Shown here in pieces: positions 28,053 to 37,846 of a DNA stretch of 64,000 nucleotides. Origin of the DNA: Gemmatimonadota bacterium (GTDB taxonomy: Bacteria > Gemmatimonadota > Gemmatimonadetes > Gemmatimonadales > Gemmatimonadaceae); assembly GCA_016719105.1 (NCBI GenBank), contig JADKAQ010000003.1, positions 186,001 through 250,000 on the forward strand, given 5' to 3'. The position numbers and the translations under genes were made by a program. The notes under the pieces are model-generated. The model saw nothing but the letters and a program-made list of their open reading frames with translations, ran no database searches and was not told where the DNA came from. Position 1 is the stretch's first letter, and the number at the start of each line of letters is the position of its first letter.

Positions 28053-28735
28053 ACCCGATCGAGATCGGGGCGGTGGCCGTCGTGGGCGCGGTCCTCGGAC
28101 TCGACGTGGTCAGCTTTCCGCAGGCGATGATCTCGCGTCCGTTGGTGGGCGCCACGCTCACCGGGGCCTTCCTCGGCGCGCCGGAGGCCGGGCTCCTGCT
28201 CGGCGCGACACTGGAGTGCTTTGCGCTCGAGTCGCTCCCGGTTGGGGCGTCGCGCTATCCCGAGTGGGGCTCGTCGTCGGCGGTGGGCGGGGCGCTGGTC
28301 TCGCTTCCGGCGGCGCGCGGTGCCGGTGCGTTGCTGCTGGCGGTGGTCGTGACCTTGGCCTGGGCGTGGGTGGGCGGATGGTCGATGGTGCAGCTGCGCC
28401 GCCTCAACGCGCGATGGGCGCGCGAACGACACGAGGCGGTCGCCCGCGGATCGCGTCGCACCGTGATCGGCCTCCAGCTCTACGGCATGACGGCCGACCT
28501 GGCGCGCGGCTGGCTGATGACGGCGATCGGGATCAGCCTGGGTGTCCCCCTGCTGCAGTTCGCGGTCGCCCGGTGGCAGACACCGGAGACGCTGACGCGT
28601 GGCGTGCTGATGGCGCTGGCCGGGGTGGTGGCGGCGGCGGCCACGCACAAGGTCTTTCACGTGGTCCCCGGGGCGCGGTGGTACATGCTGGGAGGGCTGG
28701 CGTTAGGCCTCCTCCTGCTGGGGGTGGCGCGATGA
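28049..28735 (+). CDS. PTS mannose-family EIIC permease
   Basis: 228-residue membrane protein with several hydrophobic helices: VAVVGAVLGLDVVSFPQAMISRPLV shape at the N-terminus (positions 6-30), GAFLGAPEAGLLLGA, and C-terminal LAGVVAAAATHKVFH. Together with EIID it forms the transport channel. ATG 28049 overlaps EIIB; the stop overlaps EIID. Confidence 0.88.
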   Translation: MNPIEIGAVAVVGAVLGLDVVSFPQAMISRPLVGATLTGAFLGAPEAGLLLGATLECFALESLPVGASRYPEWGSSSAVGGALVSLPAARGAGALLLAVVVTLAWAWVGGWSMVQLRRLNARWARERHEAVARGSRRTVIGLQLYGMTADLARGWLMTAIGISLGVPLLQFAVARWQTPETLTRGVLMALAGVVAAAATHKVFHVVPGARWYMLGGLALGLLLLGVAR

Positions 28736-29496
28736 CCACGTCGGCGACGGTGATCCTGCCGCTGCACACCCGCGCCGCGATCCTTCTGCGCATGCTGGCG
28801 ATCCAGGGGGCGTGGAACTACGAGACGCTGGTGGGGAACGGGATCGGCTTCTGCGTCGAACCGGCGCTCCGACGTCTCCCCGGCGGGGTGGGAGGCGATC
28901 CGTACCGGGCCGCGCTCGCGCGGCAGAGCCAGTACTTCAACGCCCATCCGTACCTCGCGGCGGTCGCGGTGGGAGCGCTGGCCCGCGCGGAGCTCGACGG
29001 GGTCGACCCGGCCAAGATCGAGCGCTTCCGGACGGCGATGTGCGGACCCCTGGGCAGCGTGGGGGACCGCCTGGTGTGGGCGGCCTGGCTCCCGTTGTGT
29101 GCCCTCGTCGCCCTCCTGACGTTCGCCCTCGGGGCGGGGGCAGGGGGCACGATGCTCACGTTCCTGATATCGTACAACGCCGGGCACGTCGCCCTCCGCG
29201 TGTGGGGGATCAACGTCGGATGGCGGGACGGGCTGCGGGTGGCCAGCGCGCTGGGCAATCCGGTCCTGCGGCACGGGCCATTGCACCTGGCGAGGGCGGG
29301 GGCGCTGGTGGCCGGCGTCGCGCTGCCGCTGGTGGTGCAGCGCCTGGTCGGCGGCGGGCGCCTGGCCCAGGGCGAGGTCCTGGCGGCGGTCCTGGTGGGT
29401 GGGTTTCTCGTGTCGCGGCTGCACGGCCGGATCGAGGCCTGGAAATGGTCGTTAGGCTTGCTCGCGCTCTTTGCCCTCTACTCGGTGCTCCGCTGA
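28732..29496 (+). CDS. PTS mannose-family EIID component
   Basis: 254 residues with the EIID signatures RMLAIQGAWNYETLVGNG, RQSQYFNAHPYLAAVAVG and MCGPLGSVGDRLVWA, then C-terminal membrane helices. ATG 28732 overlaps EIIC (ATGA), and the stop TGATG overlaps ptsH, so the whole PTS cluster is one transcript. Confidence 0.9.
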   Translation: MTTSATVILPLHTRAAILLRMLAIQGAWNYETLVGNGIGFCVEPALRRLPGGVGGDPYRAALARQSQYFNAHPYLAAVAVGALARAELDGVDPAKIERFRTAMCGPLGSVGDRLVWAAWLPLCALVALLTFALGAGAGGTMLTFLISYNAGHVALRVWGINVGWRDGLRVASALGNPVLRHGPLHLARAGALVAGVALPLVVQRLVGGGRLAQGEVLAAVLVGGFLVSRLHGRIEAWKWSLGLLALFALYSVLR

Positions 29497-29762
29497 TGGT
29501 CGAACGCTTCGTCGAGATCGTCAACAAGAACGGGATCCACGCCCGCCCGGCCGCCGAGATCGTGAAGACGGCAGGGCGCTTCAAGAGCCACATCACGCTG
29601 GCGCGCGAGGACCTCGAGGTGAACGGCAAGAGCATCATGGGGGTCATGATGCTCGCCGCGGAGTGCGGCTCGCAGGTGCAACTTCGCGCCGATGGTCCCG
29701 ACGCCGCCGAGGCGCTCGAGGCCATCGCCCTCCTGATCGCCAACAAGTTCGGCGAGAGCTGA
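29496..29762 (+). CDS. ptsH: Phosphocarrier protein HPr
   Basis: 88 residues. NKNGIHARPAAEIV carries His15 (phosphorylated by EI) and NGKSIMGVMML carries Ser46 (target of HPr kinase). Both sites are intact, so the protein can be used for transport and for regulation. It sits between EIID and ptsI. Confidence 0.95.
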   Translation: MVERFVEIVNKNGIHARPAAEIVKTAGRFKSHITLAREDLEVNGKSIMGVMMLAAECGSQVQLRADGPDAAEALEAIALLIANKFGES

Positions 29763-29766
29763 CGAC

Positions 29767-31533
29767 ATGGATCGCGCCATCGTCGGGATCTCCGCGTCAC
29801 CGGGCATCGTCCTCGGTCCCGTCCACCTGCTGCGGTGGGAGGTGCCGGACGTTCCGCACCACATCATTCCCGACGAGGACGTCGACCGCGAGATCGCGCG
29901 CTTCCACGACGCCATCGAGAAGGCGAAGGTGCGCCTCCGTGGCGTGCGCGATCGCGCCGAGCGCCATGCCGGTCCCGAGGAGGCGGCGATCTTCGAGGTG
30001 CAGATCACGATCCTCGAGGACCAGGAGCTCGCGCAGCGGGTGGAGTCGTACATCCGCCAGAACCTCGGGGCGGAGAAAGCCTTCGACCTCGTCCTCCTGG
30101 AATGGCGGCAGCATTTCGCCAAGGCCACGTCGGCGATGATGCGCGAGCGCGTCGGTGACCTCACCGACGTGCACATCCGCGTCCTCTCGGTCCTGCTCGG
30201 CCTCCCCGATCACGACCCCGTCGATGTCCCGAAGGGGACCAACGCGATCCTGGTCACGCACGACCTCACGCCGAGCCTCACGGTGCAACTCGACCGCGAG
30301 GCGATTGCCGGGATCGCCACCGAGTCGGGGACGCGGACGTCGCACGTCGCCATCCTCGCCCGCTCGTTAGGCCTGCCGGCGGTCGTTGGCCTGCGCGATG
30401 CGGTCACGCGCCTGCGGGGCGATGAGTACGTCGTCCTCGACGGGTCGAGCGGGATCCTCATCGTGAACCCGAGCGCGGCGGAGATCGACACCTTCCGCAA
30501 CCGCGCGGTGGCCGAGGCGCAGACCGAGGCCGAACTCCTCAAGGGGGCCGAGGGCGATGCCATCACGACCGATGGCGTGCGCATCACGATCCGCGCGAAC
30601 GTCGACCTCCCCGACGAGGCCGAACAGGCCGCGCACAGCGGGGCCGAAGGGGTGGGGCTCATGCGCACGGAGTTCCTCGTCGTCGGGCGCGCGGCCATGC
30701 CTGACGAGGAGGAGCAGTATCGCGCCTACACGCGCGTCGTCGAGGCCTTCGGCGGGCGCGCCGTGGTGATCCGCACGTTCGACGTCGGGGGCGACAAGCT
30801 CCCCATCGGCGGCTTCCCCGCGGAAGCCAATCCGTTCCTCGGCTGGCGCGCCATCCGCATGTGCCTCGACGAGCCCGAGCTCTTCAAGGTGCAGCTGCGG
30901 GCCCTCCTGCGCGCCGCCCTGCACGGCGACGTGCGCATCATGCTCCCGCTCATCGTCTCGCTCGACGAGATCCGCGAGGCGCGCCGCCTGCTCGACGAGA
31001 GCGCCGAGGAACTCGAGCGCCGCGGCGTCCCGTTCAAGCGCGCCGTCCCCCTGGGCATCATGATCGAGACGCCCGCAGCGGTGATCGGCGCCGATGCCTT
31101 CGTCGACGACGTGGCCTTCTTCTCGATCGGGACCAACGATCTCGTGCAGTACACGTTGGCCGTCGATCGCGGCAACGCCAACCTCGCCAGTCGCTTCACC
31201 CCGCTGCACCCGTCAGTGTTGCGGCTGGTCAAGCGGACGGTGGAGGTCGGGGCGGCGCACGGGCTCGATGTCTCGGTCTGCGGGGAAATGGCGTCGCAGC
31301 CCCTCATGGCCTTTGCCCTCATCGGGCTCGGCCTGCGTACGTTGAGCGTCAACCCCCGCGCCGTTCCTCTCGTCAAGCGCATCGTGCGCGGGCTCAGCGC
31401 CTCCTTTGCGGCCGAAGCCGCAACGGCGGCGATGCAGGCCCGGACGGCGGCCGAGGCGGAGCGCCAGCTCAAGTACCGCCTGCTGGCCGCATTCGGCGAT
31501 GCGGCCTTCCTGCGGGACAACGTGCTCCAGTAG
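29767..31533 (+). CDS. ptsI: PTS enzyme I
   Basis: 588 residues. The phospho-His is H193 in ESGTRTSHVAILARSLG; the PEP-binding barrel contains GVGLMRTEFL, IRTFDVGGDK, RAIRMCLDEPELF, SIGTNDLVQYTLAVDRGN and the active-site Cys in VCGEMASQP. Length is slightly over the usual 570-575. It is the last gene of the PTS run; a 178-base gap follows with one GC-rich hairpin (about 31645-31678) and no gene. Confidence 0.96.
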   Translation: MDRAIVGISASPGIVLGPVHLLRWEVPDVPHHIIPDEDVDREIARFHDAIEKAKVRLRGVRDRAERHAGPEEAAIFEVQITILEDQELAQRVESYIRQNLGAEKAFDLVLLEWRQHFAKATSAMMRERVGDLTDVHIRVLSVLLGLPDHDPVDVPKGTNAILVTHDLTPSLTVQLDREAIAGIATESGTRTSHVAILARSLGLPAVVGLRDAVTRLRGDEYVVLDGSSGILIVNPSAAEIDTFRNRAVAEAQTEAELLKGAEGDAITTDGVRITIRANVDLPDEAEQAAHSGAEGVGLMRTEFLVVGRAAMPDEEEQYRAYTRVVEAFGGRAVVIRTFDVGGDKLPIGGFPAEANPFLGWRAIRMCLDEPELFKVQLRALLRAALHGDVRIMLPLIVSLDEIREARRLLDESAEELERRGVPFKRAVPLGIMIETPAAVIGADAFVDDVAFFSIGTNDLVQYTLAVDRGNANLASRFTPLHPSVLRLVKRTVEVGAAHGLDVSVCGEMASQPLMAFALIGLGLRTLSVNPRAVPLVKRIVRGLSASFAAEAATAAMQARTAAEAERQLKYRLLAAFGDAAFLRDNVLQ

Positions 31534-31711
31534 TCCGCTGGCCGGCGGGCGATCGCGTCGACGCACGAGGTACCAGGTCGGGCGACGGCACGACTAGTGC
31601 GAGGGATTGTCCGTTGCTTCGCTCCAATTCGTGTCGTTAATGTTGATCGGGCGGGCCCCCTCCCGGCCCACCTGATCGGCACCTTCCCACGCCAAACCGC
31701 GCGAGACCTCC

Positions 31712-32884
<1,173 letters not shown>

Positions 32885-32906
32885 GGCGCACAGACGAGGA
32901 GGGCGC

Positions 32907-33443
32907 ATGAGCACGATGGTGGAGGTGGCGGTTGCCCGCCTGGGACTGGACGGGAGCACCAACACGTACGTGGTCATCCTGCGTGAGACGGGGGGCGAAC
33001 GCGTGCTCCCCATCTGGATCGGCCAGGCCGAGGCCGAGTCGATCCTCCTCGAGATGAACCATGTGAAGAAGGACCGGCCGCTGACCCACGATCTGTGCAA
33101 GGCACTGATCGTGGGGCTCGGCGGTGTCGTGCGTCGCATCCAGATCACGAAGGTGCACAAGGGGACGTACTTCGCCGAGCTGCACATCGATCGCGATGCC
33201 GAGCAGTATCGCATTGACGCGCGACCGTCAGACAGCATCGCCATCGCGCTGCGCGTGCCGGCGCCGATCTACGCCGACGAGTCGTTGCTGGCGCTCCCCG
33301 GCGAGGAGGCGAAAGAGACGGAGGAGGAAGGGATCCTCCCCGAGGTGCCGCCCGTGCAGAGCACCGACGAAATGACGGCCGAGCAGTTGAAGCAGTACCT
33401 CTCGGGGCTCCGTCCCGAGGATTTCGGGAAGTTTCACCTCTGA
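32907..33443 (+). CDS. Bifunctional nuclease (BFN/DUF151) family protein
   Basis: 178 residues. The BFN domain is covered by VARLGLDGSTNTYVVILRE, RVLPIWIGQAEAESI, PLTHDLCKALI and IDARPSDSIAIALRVPAPIYADE. An acidic linker and a short C-terminal helix (MTAEQLKQYLSGL) follow. Family members from plants and bacteria have been reported as nucleases, but the bacterial role is unclear. GGAGG lies 8 bases before ATG 32907. Confidence 0.85.
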   Translation: MSTMVEVAVARLGLDGSTNTYVVILRETGGERVLPIWIGQAEAESILLEMNHVKKDRPLTHDLCKALIVGLGGVVRRIQITKVHKGTYFAELHIDRDAEQYRIDARPSDSIAIALRVPAPIYADESLLALPGEEAKETEEEGILPEVPPVQSTDEMTAEQLKQYLSGLRPEDFGKFHL

Positions 33444-33450
33444 CGGGCAC

Positions 33451-34836
33451 GTGCAACCGGTGACTCCAACCGCCCAGCGCATGTGCGCACTGGCGCCGCG
33501 CTCGGCGTGCACGATTCGTCGTACCATCTCGGGGGCTCGCGCCGTGGCGCGCGCTGTCGGCGCCGGAGTACTGGCGCTCGTCGCGACGGTGGGGGGCGCG
33601 CGGCGCGTGCATGCGCAGGCGCCACTCTCGGTGCGCGGCAGCGTGGTTCGACAGACGCTCGACGGCACGCGGGTCGTGGCACGCGAGCTGGTGACGCTGC
33701 ATCGTGTGAATTCGCGGGAGGCCGGGCCCATCGATTCGATGACAACCGATGCGAAGGGGACCTTCGCGTTTCGTGTTGCATCGCCCGACTCGCTGTCGAT
33801 GTACCTCGCGTCGGCGCGCTACGGAGGCATCGCCTACTTCTCGCAACCGATGCAGGCGGGGCAGGTGGCGGGCGGCCCCTCGGAAATCGTCGTGTACGAC
33901 ACGACGTCGGCCGACGTGCGTCTCCAGCTGCAAGGGCGCCACCTCGTCGTGTCGTCACCCAACGCCGACGGCGTGCGCTCCGTGATCGACGTGTTGGAGA
34001 TCGAGAACGACACGGTGGTCACGCGCGTGGCCGGGGCCGCAAATCGCGCGACGTATTCGTTGCTGCTGCCGGATGGGGCGCGCAACGTGCGGGCGTCGCA
34101 GGGCGAGATGTCGGACGGCGCGGTCGAGGTGCGCGACGGACGGGCCGACGTCTACGCGCCGCTCTCGCCCGGGCTGCGTCAGCTCGTCCTGACGTATGAA
34201 CTGCCGGCGTCCGTCTTCCCGGTGTCGGTGCCACTCGAGCGCGATGTCTCGGTGCTCGAGGTACTGCTCGAGGAGCCGGGGGCGACCGCGGAAGGGGGAG
34301 GACTCAAGAGCCAGGGCGGCGTGACCGTCGATGGCAAGACCTTCACGCGGTACCTCGGGCAAAGTGCGCCGGCGACCGCTGTGGTGACGCTCGGCGTGGC
34401 GAAGGGGATCGGTGGGACGTCGGTGCCCACGTGGGTGCTGCCACTGGTGCTGTCGCTCGTCACGTTAGGCGTGATCCTCGTCGTGGCGCGCCGCGCCCCT
34501 TCGCGCGCGCCCTCGCGCGTGCCATCGCCCGCGCACGAGGCGTCGCGCCCCACCGCGGCGGCCGTCGCGCCGAGTCGCTCGACGGAGCGGACGCCGGCGC
34601 CGGGGACGCACGGATCGACCGCGTGGGCGGTGGCAGCCGTGTCGGACGAGGGAGGGCAGGGCGAGACATTGCCGGTCGAGGTGGTGCAGTTGGCACGCCA
34701 CGTCGCGGCCGTCGACGCACTGCTCGCGCGCGATCCCGACCAGCGTGCCGAGCTGCGTGCTGAACTGCAGGGCTATCGTGCGGCCCGAAAGGCCGAACTC
34801 GTGGACGCGCTTGCGCGTCGGACTCGAGTCCGGTAG
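33451..34836 (+). CDS. Hypothetical membrane-anchored protein with carboxypeptidase-regulatory-like domain
   Basis: 461 residues. A hydrophobic N-terminal segment ending HAQA looks like a signal peptide, then comes a beta-sandwich region resembling carboxypeptidase-regulatory-like domains (SVRGSVVRQTLDGTRV, TDAKGTFAFRV). A transmembrane helix lies near residues 327-347 (WVLPLVLSLVTLGVILVV), then a Pro/Ser/Arg low-complexity linker and a charged C-terminal helix. The GTG start is uncertain; ATG 33481 is equally plausible. Unknown role. Its stop lies within the proposed promoter of the downstream B12 locus. Confidence 0.6.
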   Translation: MQPVTPTAQRMCALAPRSACTIRRTISGARAVARAVGAGVLALVATVGGARRVHAQAPLSVRGSVVRQTLDGTRVVARELVTLHRVNSREAGPIDSMTTDAKGTFAFRVASPDSLSMYLASARYGGIAYFSQPMQAGQVAGGPSEIVVYDTTSADVRLQLQGRHLVVSSPNADGVRSVIDVLEIENDTVVTRVAGAANRATYSLLLPDGARNVRASQGEMSDGAVEVRDGRADVYAPLSPGLRQLVLTYELPASVFPVSVPLERDVSVLEVLLEEPGATAEGGGLKSQGGVTVDGKTFTRYLGQSAPATAVVTLGVAKGIGGTSVPTWVLPLVLSLVTLGVILVVARRAPSRAPSRVPSPAHEASRPTAAAVAPSRSTERTPAPGTHGSTAWAVAAVSDEGGQGETLPVEVVQLARHVAAVDALLARDPDQRAELRAELQGYRAARKAELVDALARRTRVR

Positions 34837-34839
34837 GTT
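34811..34839 (+). promoter_or_regulatory. Putative promoter of the cobalamin-uptake operon
   Basis: TTGCGC (34811-34816), 17-base spacer, TAGGTT (34834-34839), starting transcription about 10 bases before the riboswitch P1 stem. The spacer holds a 14-bp perfect palindrome CGGACTCGAGTCCG (34819-34832). The whole element is inside the 3' end of the preceding gene. Confidence 0.35.
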
Positions 34840-34857
34840 GGCCCTACAACTGATTTG

Positions 34858-34998
34858 CGGACGGCGGAGACGGAAACCGGTGTGATGCCGGTGCGGCCCC
34901 GCCACTGTAACGGGCGAACACACGTCCATTCATCACGCCACTGACACCTGTCGGGAAGGCGAATGGACGGCCCGGAGCCAGGAGACGACCGTCGTCCG
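34858..34998 (+). promoter_or_regulatory. Cobalamin (B12) riboswitch
   Basis: The conserved core is present: GCCGGTGCGGCCCCGCC then GCCACTGTAA (34901-34910), a CCACTGA segment, GGGAAGGCG, and the B12-box-like GCCAGGAGAC (34977-34986). Ends 34858-34867 and 34989-34998 pair as a 10-bp P1 with one G-U. It precedes btuF-btuC-btuD-btuB, so adenosylcobalamin would repress uptake. Confidence 0.95.
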
Positions 34999-35010
34999 TG
35001 CCACACAAAT

Positions 35011-35058
35011 GAGCCCTCGGGGGAGGGCTCGTGGGGTACGTGACGCCAGTCATGGCGT
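35011..35058 (+). promoter_or_regulatory. Possible riboswitch expression platform (two hairpins)
   Basis: Hairpin 1: GAGCCCTC-GGGG-GAGGGCTC (35011-35030). Hairpin 2: ACGCCA-GTCA-TGGCGT (35043-35058). Neither is followed by a T-run, so a factor-dependent or translational mechanism is as likely as intrinsic termination. Confidence 0.4.
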
Positions 35059-35142
35059 GCGTGCGATCGCGGGCATTCCCCATCACCACAGGTGCGGATG
35101 TCCGCGTTTTTGTTGTCGGGAGAGCCCGCGATCCATCGCCGC

Positions 35143-36063
35143 ATGCGGCGCGTGATCCGCTTCGCACTCGGAACGGTCCTCGTCTCGTGCGCCGTCGGGT
35201 GCCGCGCGGGTGACACCTCGACCGGCGATCAGGCCGATACCACCCACCGCGCCACGATCGACCTCACCCGCGATGACTACGGCGTCGCCGTCGTGCCGGG
35301 TGCCGCGCAGCGGATCGTCTCCCTCAACCCGACCACCACCGAGATCCTCTTCGCGTTAGGCGTGGGCGATCGGATCGTGGGGCGGTCGCGATGGGACCAG
35401 TGGCCGGAAGCCGCGCGGCGCGTCCCGGCACTCGGCGATGCCATTCGGCCGAGTGTGGAGCAGGTGCTCGCGGCACGCCCCGACCTGGTCCTGCTGTACG
35501 CCAGCGGTGACAACCGCGCGGCAGCGGCGGCGCTCGGCGGCGCGGGGATCACCGTCGTGGCGTTGCGTGTCGATCGGATCGCCGACTTCGAACGATGCGT
35601 GCGGGTCCTGGGGGCGCTCACCGGGCGCGACGAGGCGGCGCGCGCCGCCGTCGACAGCGTGCGTCGTTCGCTCGCCAGCGTGCGCGTGGCCATGCAGGGC
35701 GCGCCACGTCCGTCGGTCTTCCTGCACGTCTGGGACAACCCGCTCATGGCCATCGGCGGTGGGAGCTTCCTGTCCGAACTCGTCGACATCGCCGGGGGGC
35801 GAAACGTGTATGCCGACCGTCCGGAACAGTCGCCGCAGGTGTCGTTCGAGGACCTGGTGCGGCGCGACCCGGATGCGATCCTTGCGGGGCCGCTCGAGGT
35901 CACGCGACTCGCCGCCGATGCACGGTGGCAGGCGTTGCGCGCCGTGCAGCAGGGACGCGTGCTGGCGTACGACACCGCCCTCGTGGCGCGACCTTCGATG
36001 CGTCTCGGTGAAGCGGCGCGATCGCTGGCTCGCCTGCTCCACCCCGGCGCGGTGCTCCCCTGA
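35143..36063 (+). CDS. btuF: Cobalamin ABC transporter substrate-binding lipoprotein
   Basis: 306 residues from ATG 35143, which gives a compact lipoprotein signal (FALGTVLVSCAVGC; lipid on the Cys). Starts at GTG 35092 or ATG 35098 add an unlikely N-terminal extension. Class III solute-binding fold: RIVSLNPTTTEILFALGVGD, a long linking helix and FLHVWDNPLMAIGGGSF. It delivers B12 to BtuC/D. Assignment to B12 rather than ferric siderophore rests on the riboswitch and neighbours. Confidence 0.88.
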   Translation: MRRVIRFALGTVLVSCAVGCRAGDTSTGDQADTTHRATIDLTRDDYGVAVVPGAAQRIVSLNPTTTEILFALGVGDRIVGRSRWDQWPEAARRVPALGDAIRPSVEQVLAARPDLVLLYASGDNRAAAAALGGAGITVVALRVDRIADFERCVRVLGALTGRDEAARAAVDSVRRSLASVRVAMQGAPRPSVFLHVWDNPLMAIGGGSFLSELVDIAGGRNVYADRPEQSPQVSFEDLVRRDPDAILAGPLEVTRLAADARWQALRAVQQGRVLAYDTALVARPSMRLGEAARSLARLLHPGAVLP

Positions 36064-37040
36064 TGCGTCGCGCACGGTGGGGGGCGCTCCTCCTGCTCCT
36101 CGTGGTGACCGGTGTGCTCGCCCTCATGCTGGGGGCGACGAACATTGCACCTGCCGATATCTGGGGGGCGCTCGTCGGTGACGGGCGCGATACGGCCACG
36201 GTCGCCATCGTGCGCGCGGTTCGCCTGCCGCGCGTGCTGCTGGCGATGCTGGTGGGTGCGGCGCTGGGGATGAGTGGCAGCGTCCTGCAGGGAACGCTGC
36301 GCAACGCGCTGGCCGAACCGTATCTCCTGGGTGTGTCGGGGGGGGCCGCCGTCGGCGCCGTCGTTGCCGTGGCGGCGGGCGTTGGCGCGCCGCCGCTCAT
36401 CGCGCTGGCGGCCTTCGTCGGCGCGCTCGGCGCCGTTGCGGCGGTCCTCGCCATCGCCCACGCCGCCGGAGGACTGGGCGACACGCGCCTGCTCCTGATG
36501 TCTGGGGTGGTCGTGGGCGCCTTCGCCAACGCCGCGATCATGGTGGTCATGGCCACCGCCGCCCCCGATGTCACGCGCAATGCGCTCTGGTGGATGATGG
36601 GCTCCGTCGCCGCGGCGGGATGGCGCGACGTGGTCCTGCTCGCTGCGATGCTCGCGGTGATCGGGGCATGGCTCGTACATCAGGCGCGCGGGCTCGACGT
36701 GCTGGCGCTCGGCGGCGATACCGCCGACTCGTTAGGGATCGATGCCGCGCGTGTGGGGCGGCGCTTCTTCGTCCTGGCCTCGCTCCTGGCGGCGGCGACG
36801 GTGGCCGTGGCGGGGCTGGTTGGTTTCGTGGGCTTGATGGTCCCGCACCTCGCGCGCTCCATCACTGGCGGCCGGGCCCGACCGGTCCTGCTGGCCGCGG
36901 CGCTCTGCGGGGCCATCCTCGTGGTTGGCGCCGACCTCGCCGCGCGCACGGTGCGTGCCCCCGCCGAACTCCCGTTAGGCGCAGTGACCGCTCTGGTCGG
37001 CGTTCCGTTCTTCCTCTGGCGGCTGCGAGGTGGGCGATGA
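36063..37040 (+). CDS. btuC: Cobalamin ABC transporter permease
   Basis: 325-residue FecCD-family permease with about ten hydrophobic helices; VRAVRLPRVLLAMLVGAALG, MSGSVLQGTLRNALAEPYLLG and VGLMVPHLARSI are typical. It starts in a TGATG overlap with btuF and overlaps btuD by 4 bases. Confidence 0.9.
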   Translation: MRRARWGALLLLLVVTGVLALMLGATNIAPADIWGALVGDGRDTATVAIVRAVRLPRVLLAMLVGAALGMSGSVLQGTLRNALAEPYLLGVSGGAAVGAVVAVAAGVGAPPLIALAAFVGALGAVAAVLAIAHAAGGLGDTRLLLMSGVVVGAFANAAIMVVMATAAPDVTRNALWWMMGSVAAAGWRDVVLLAAMLAVIGAWLVHQARGLDVLALGGDTADSLGIDAARVGRRFFVLASLLAAATVAVAGLVGFVGLMVPHLARSITGGRARPVLLAAALCGAILVVGADLAARTVRAPAELPLGAVTALVGVPFFLWRLRGGR

Positions 37041-37831
37041 TCGCCTTCGACCAGGTGCGCGTGCGCTATCCCGGCAGCGACCGCGACGCGCTGGCGGGGG
37101 TGAGCTTCACGGCGTCTCCCGGGCAACTCACCGCGGTCGTCGGACCCAATGGGAGTGGCAAGAGCACGCTCGTGCGTGCGCTGCTGGGCCGCATCCCGCT
37201 GCAGCAGGGACGCGTGACCGTGGACGGGACCGCGACGGCGCTCCTGTCCCGGCGCGACCTGGCCCGTCGCGTTGCCGTCGTCTCGCAGCGCGAGGAACCG
37301 GCCTTCCCCCTGTCGGTGCGCGACTACGTGGCGCTGGGGCGATTCCCCTGGCAGCACGCCTGGTCGCCGCCATCGCCGCAGGACCTCGACGCGGCCGAGC
37401 GCGCGCTGCGCGAGGCCGACGTCGTCCCCCTCGCCGACCGCCGCACCGACGCGCTGTCGGGGGGCGAGTGGCAGCGCGTGCGCGTGGCCCGCGCCTTGGC
37501 GCAGGCGACCGACGCCATCGTCCTCGACGAACCCACGACGTTTCTCGACATCGCCCACGAGATGGCCTGCTTCGAGTTGTTGGCCGCGCTCGCGCACGCC
37601 GGTCGTTGCGTCGTCGTCATCAGTCACCAACTCAACCTTGTCGCGCGCTTCGCCGACCGGGTCGTTCTCCTCGCCCGCGGCCACCTGGTCGCCGAGGGAG
37701 CGCCCGGCGACGTGATGCGTGGTGAGACGCTCGAGCGCGTCTACGAGTGGCCACTCGTGGTCTCGCGTGACCCGGCCGTCGGTGCACCGACGCTGGTCCC
37801 TCTTCGCAAGCGACACGCACCGCTTCCCTAA
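37037..37831 (+). CDS. btuD: Cobalamin ABC transporter ATP-binding protein
   Basis: 264 residues. Walker A GPNGSGKST, Q-loop in VSQREEPAF, signature LSGGEWQRVRVARAL, Walker B AIVLDEPTTFLD, H-loop VISHQLN. ATG 37037 overlaps the btuC stop. Energises B12 import. Confidence 0.92.
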   Translation: MIAFDQVRVRYPGSDRDALAGVSFTASPGQLTAVVGPNGSGKSTLVRALLGRIPLQQGRVTVDGTATALLSRRDLARRVAVVSQREEPAFPLSVRDYVALGRFPWQHAWSPPSPQDLDAAERALREADVVPLADRRTDALSGGEWQRVRVARALAQATDAIVLDEPTTFLDIAHEMACFELLAALAHAGRCVVVISHQLNLVARFADRVVLLARGHLVAEGAPGDVMRGETLERVYEWPLVVSRDPAVGAPTLVPLRKRHAPLP

Positions 37832-37846
37832 CGATTGCCGCTCCCC

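Noticed and set aside
31534..31711. SAM riboswitch before metK
   Set aside because: No SAM-I, SAM-II or SAM/SAH consensus could be aligned; only a GC hairpin and weak promoter-like elements were seen.
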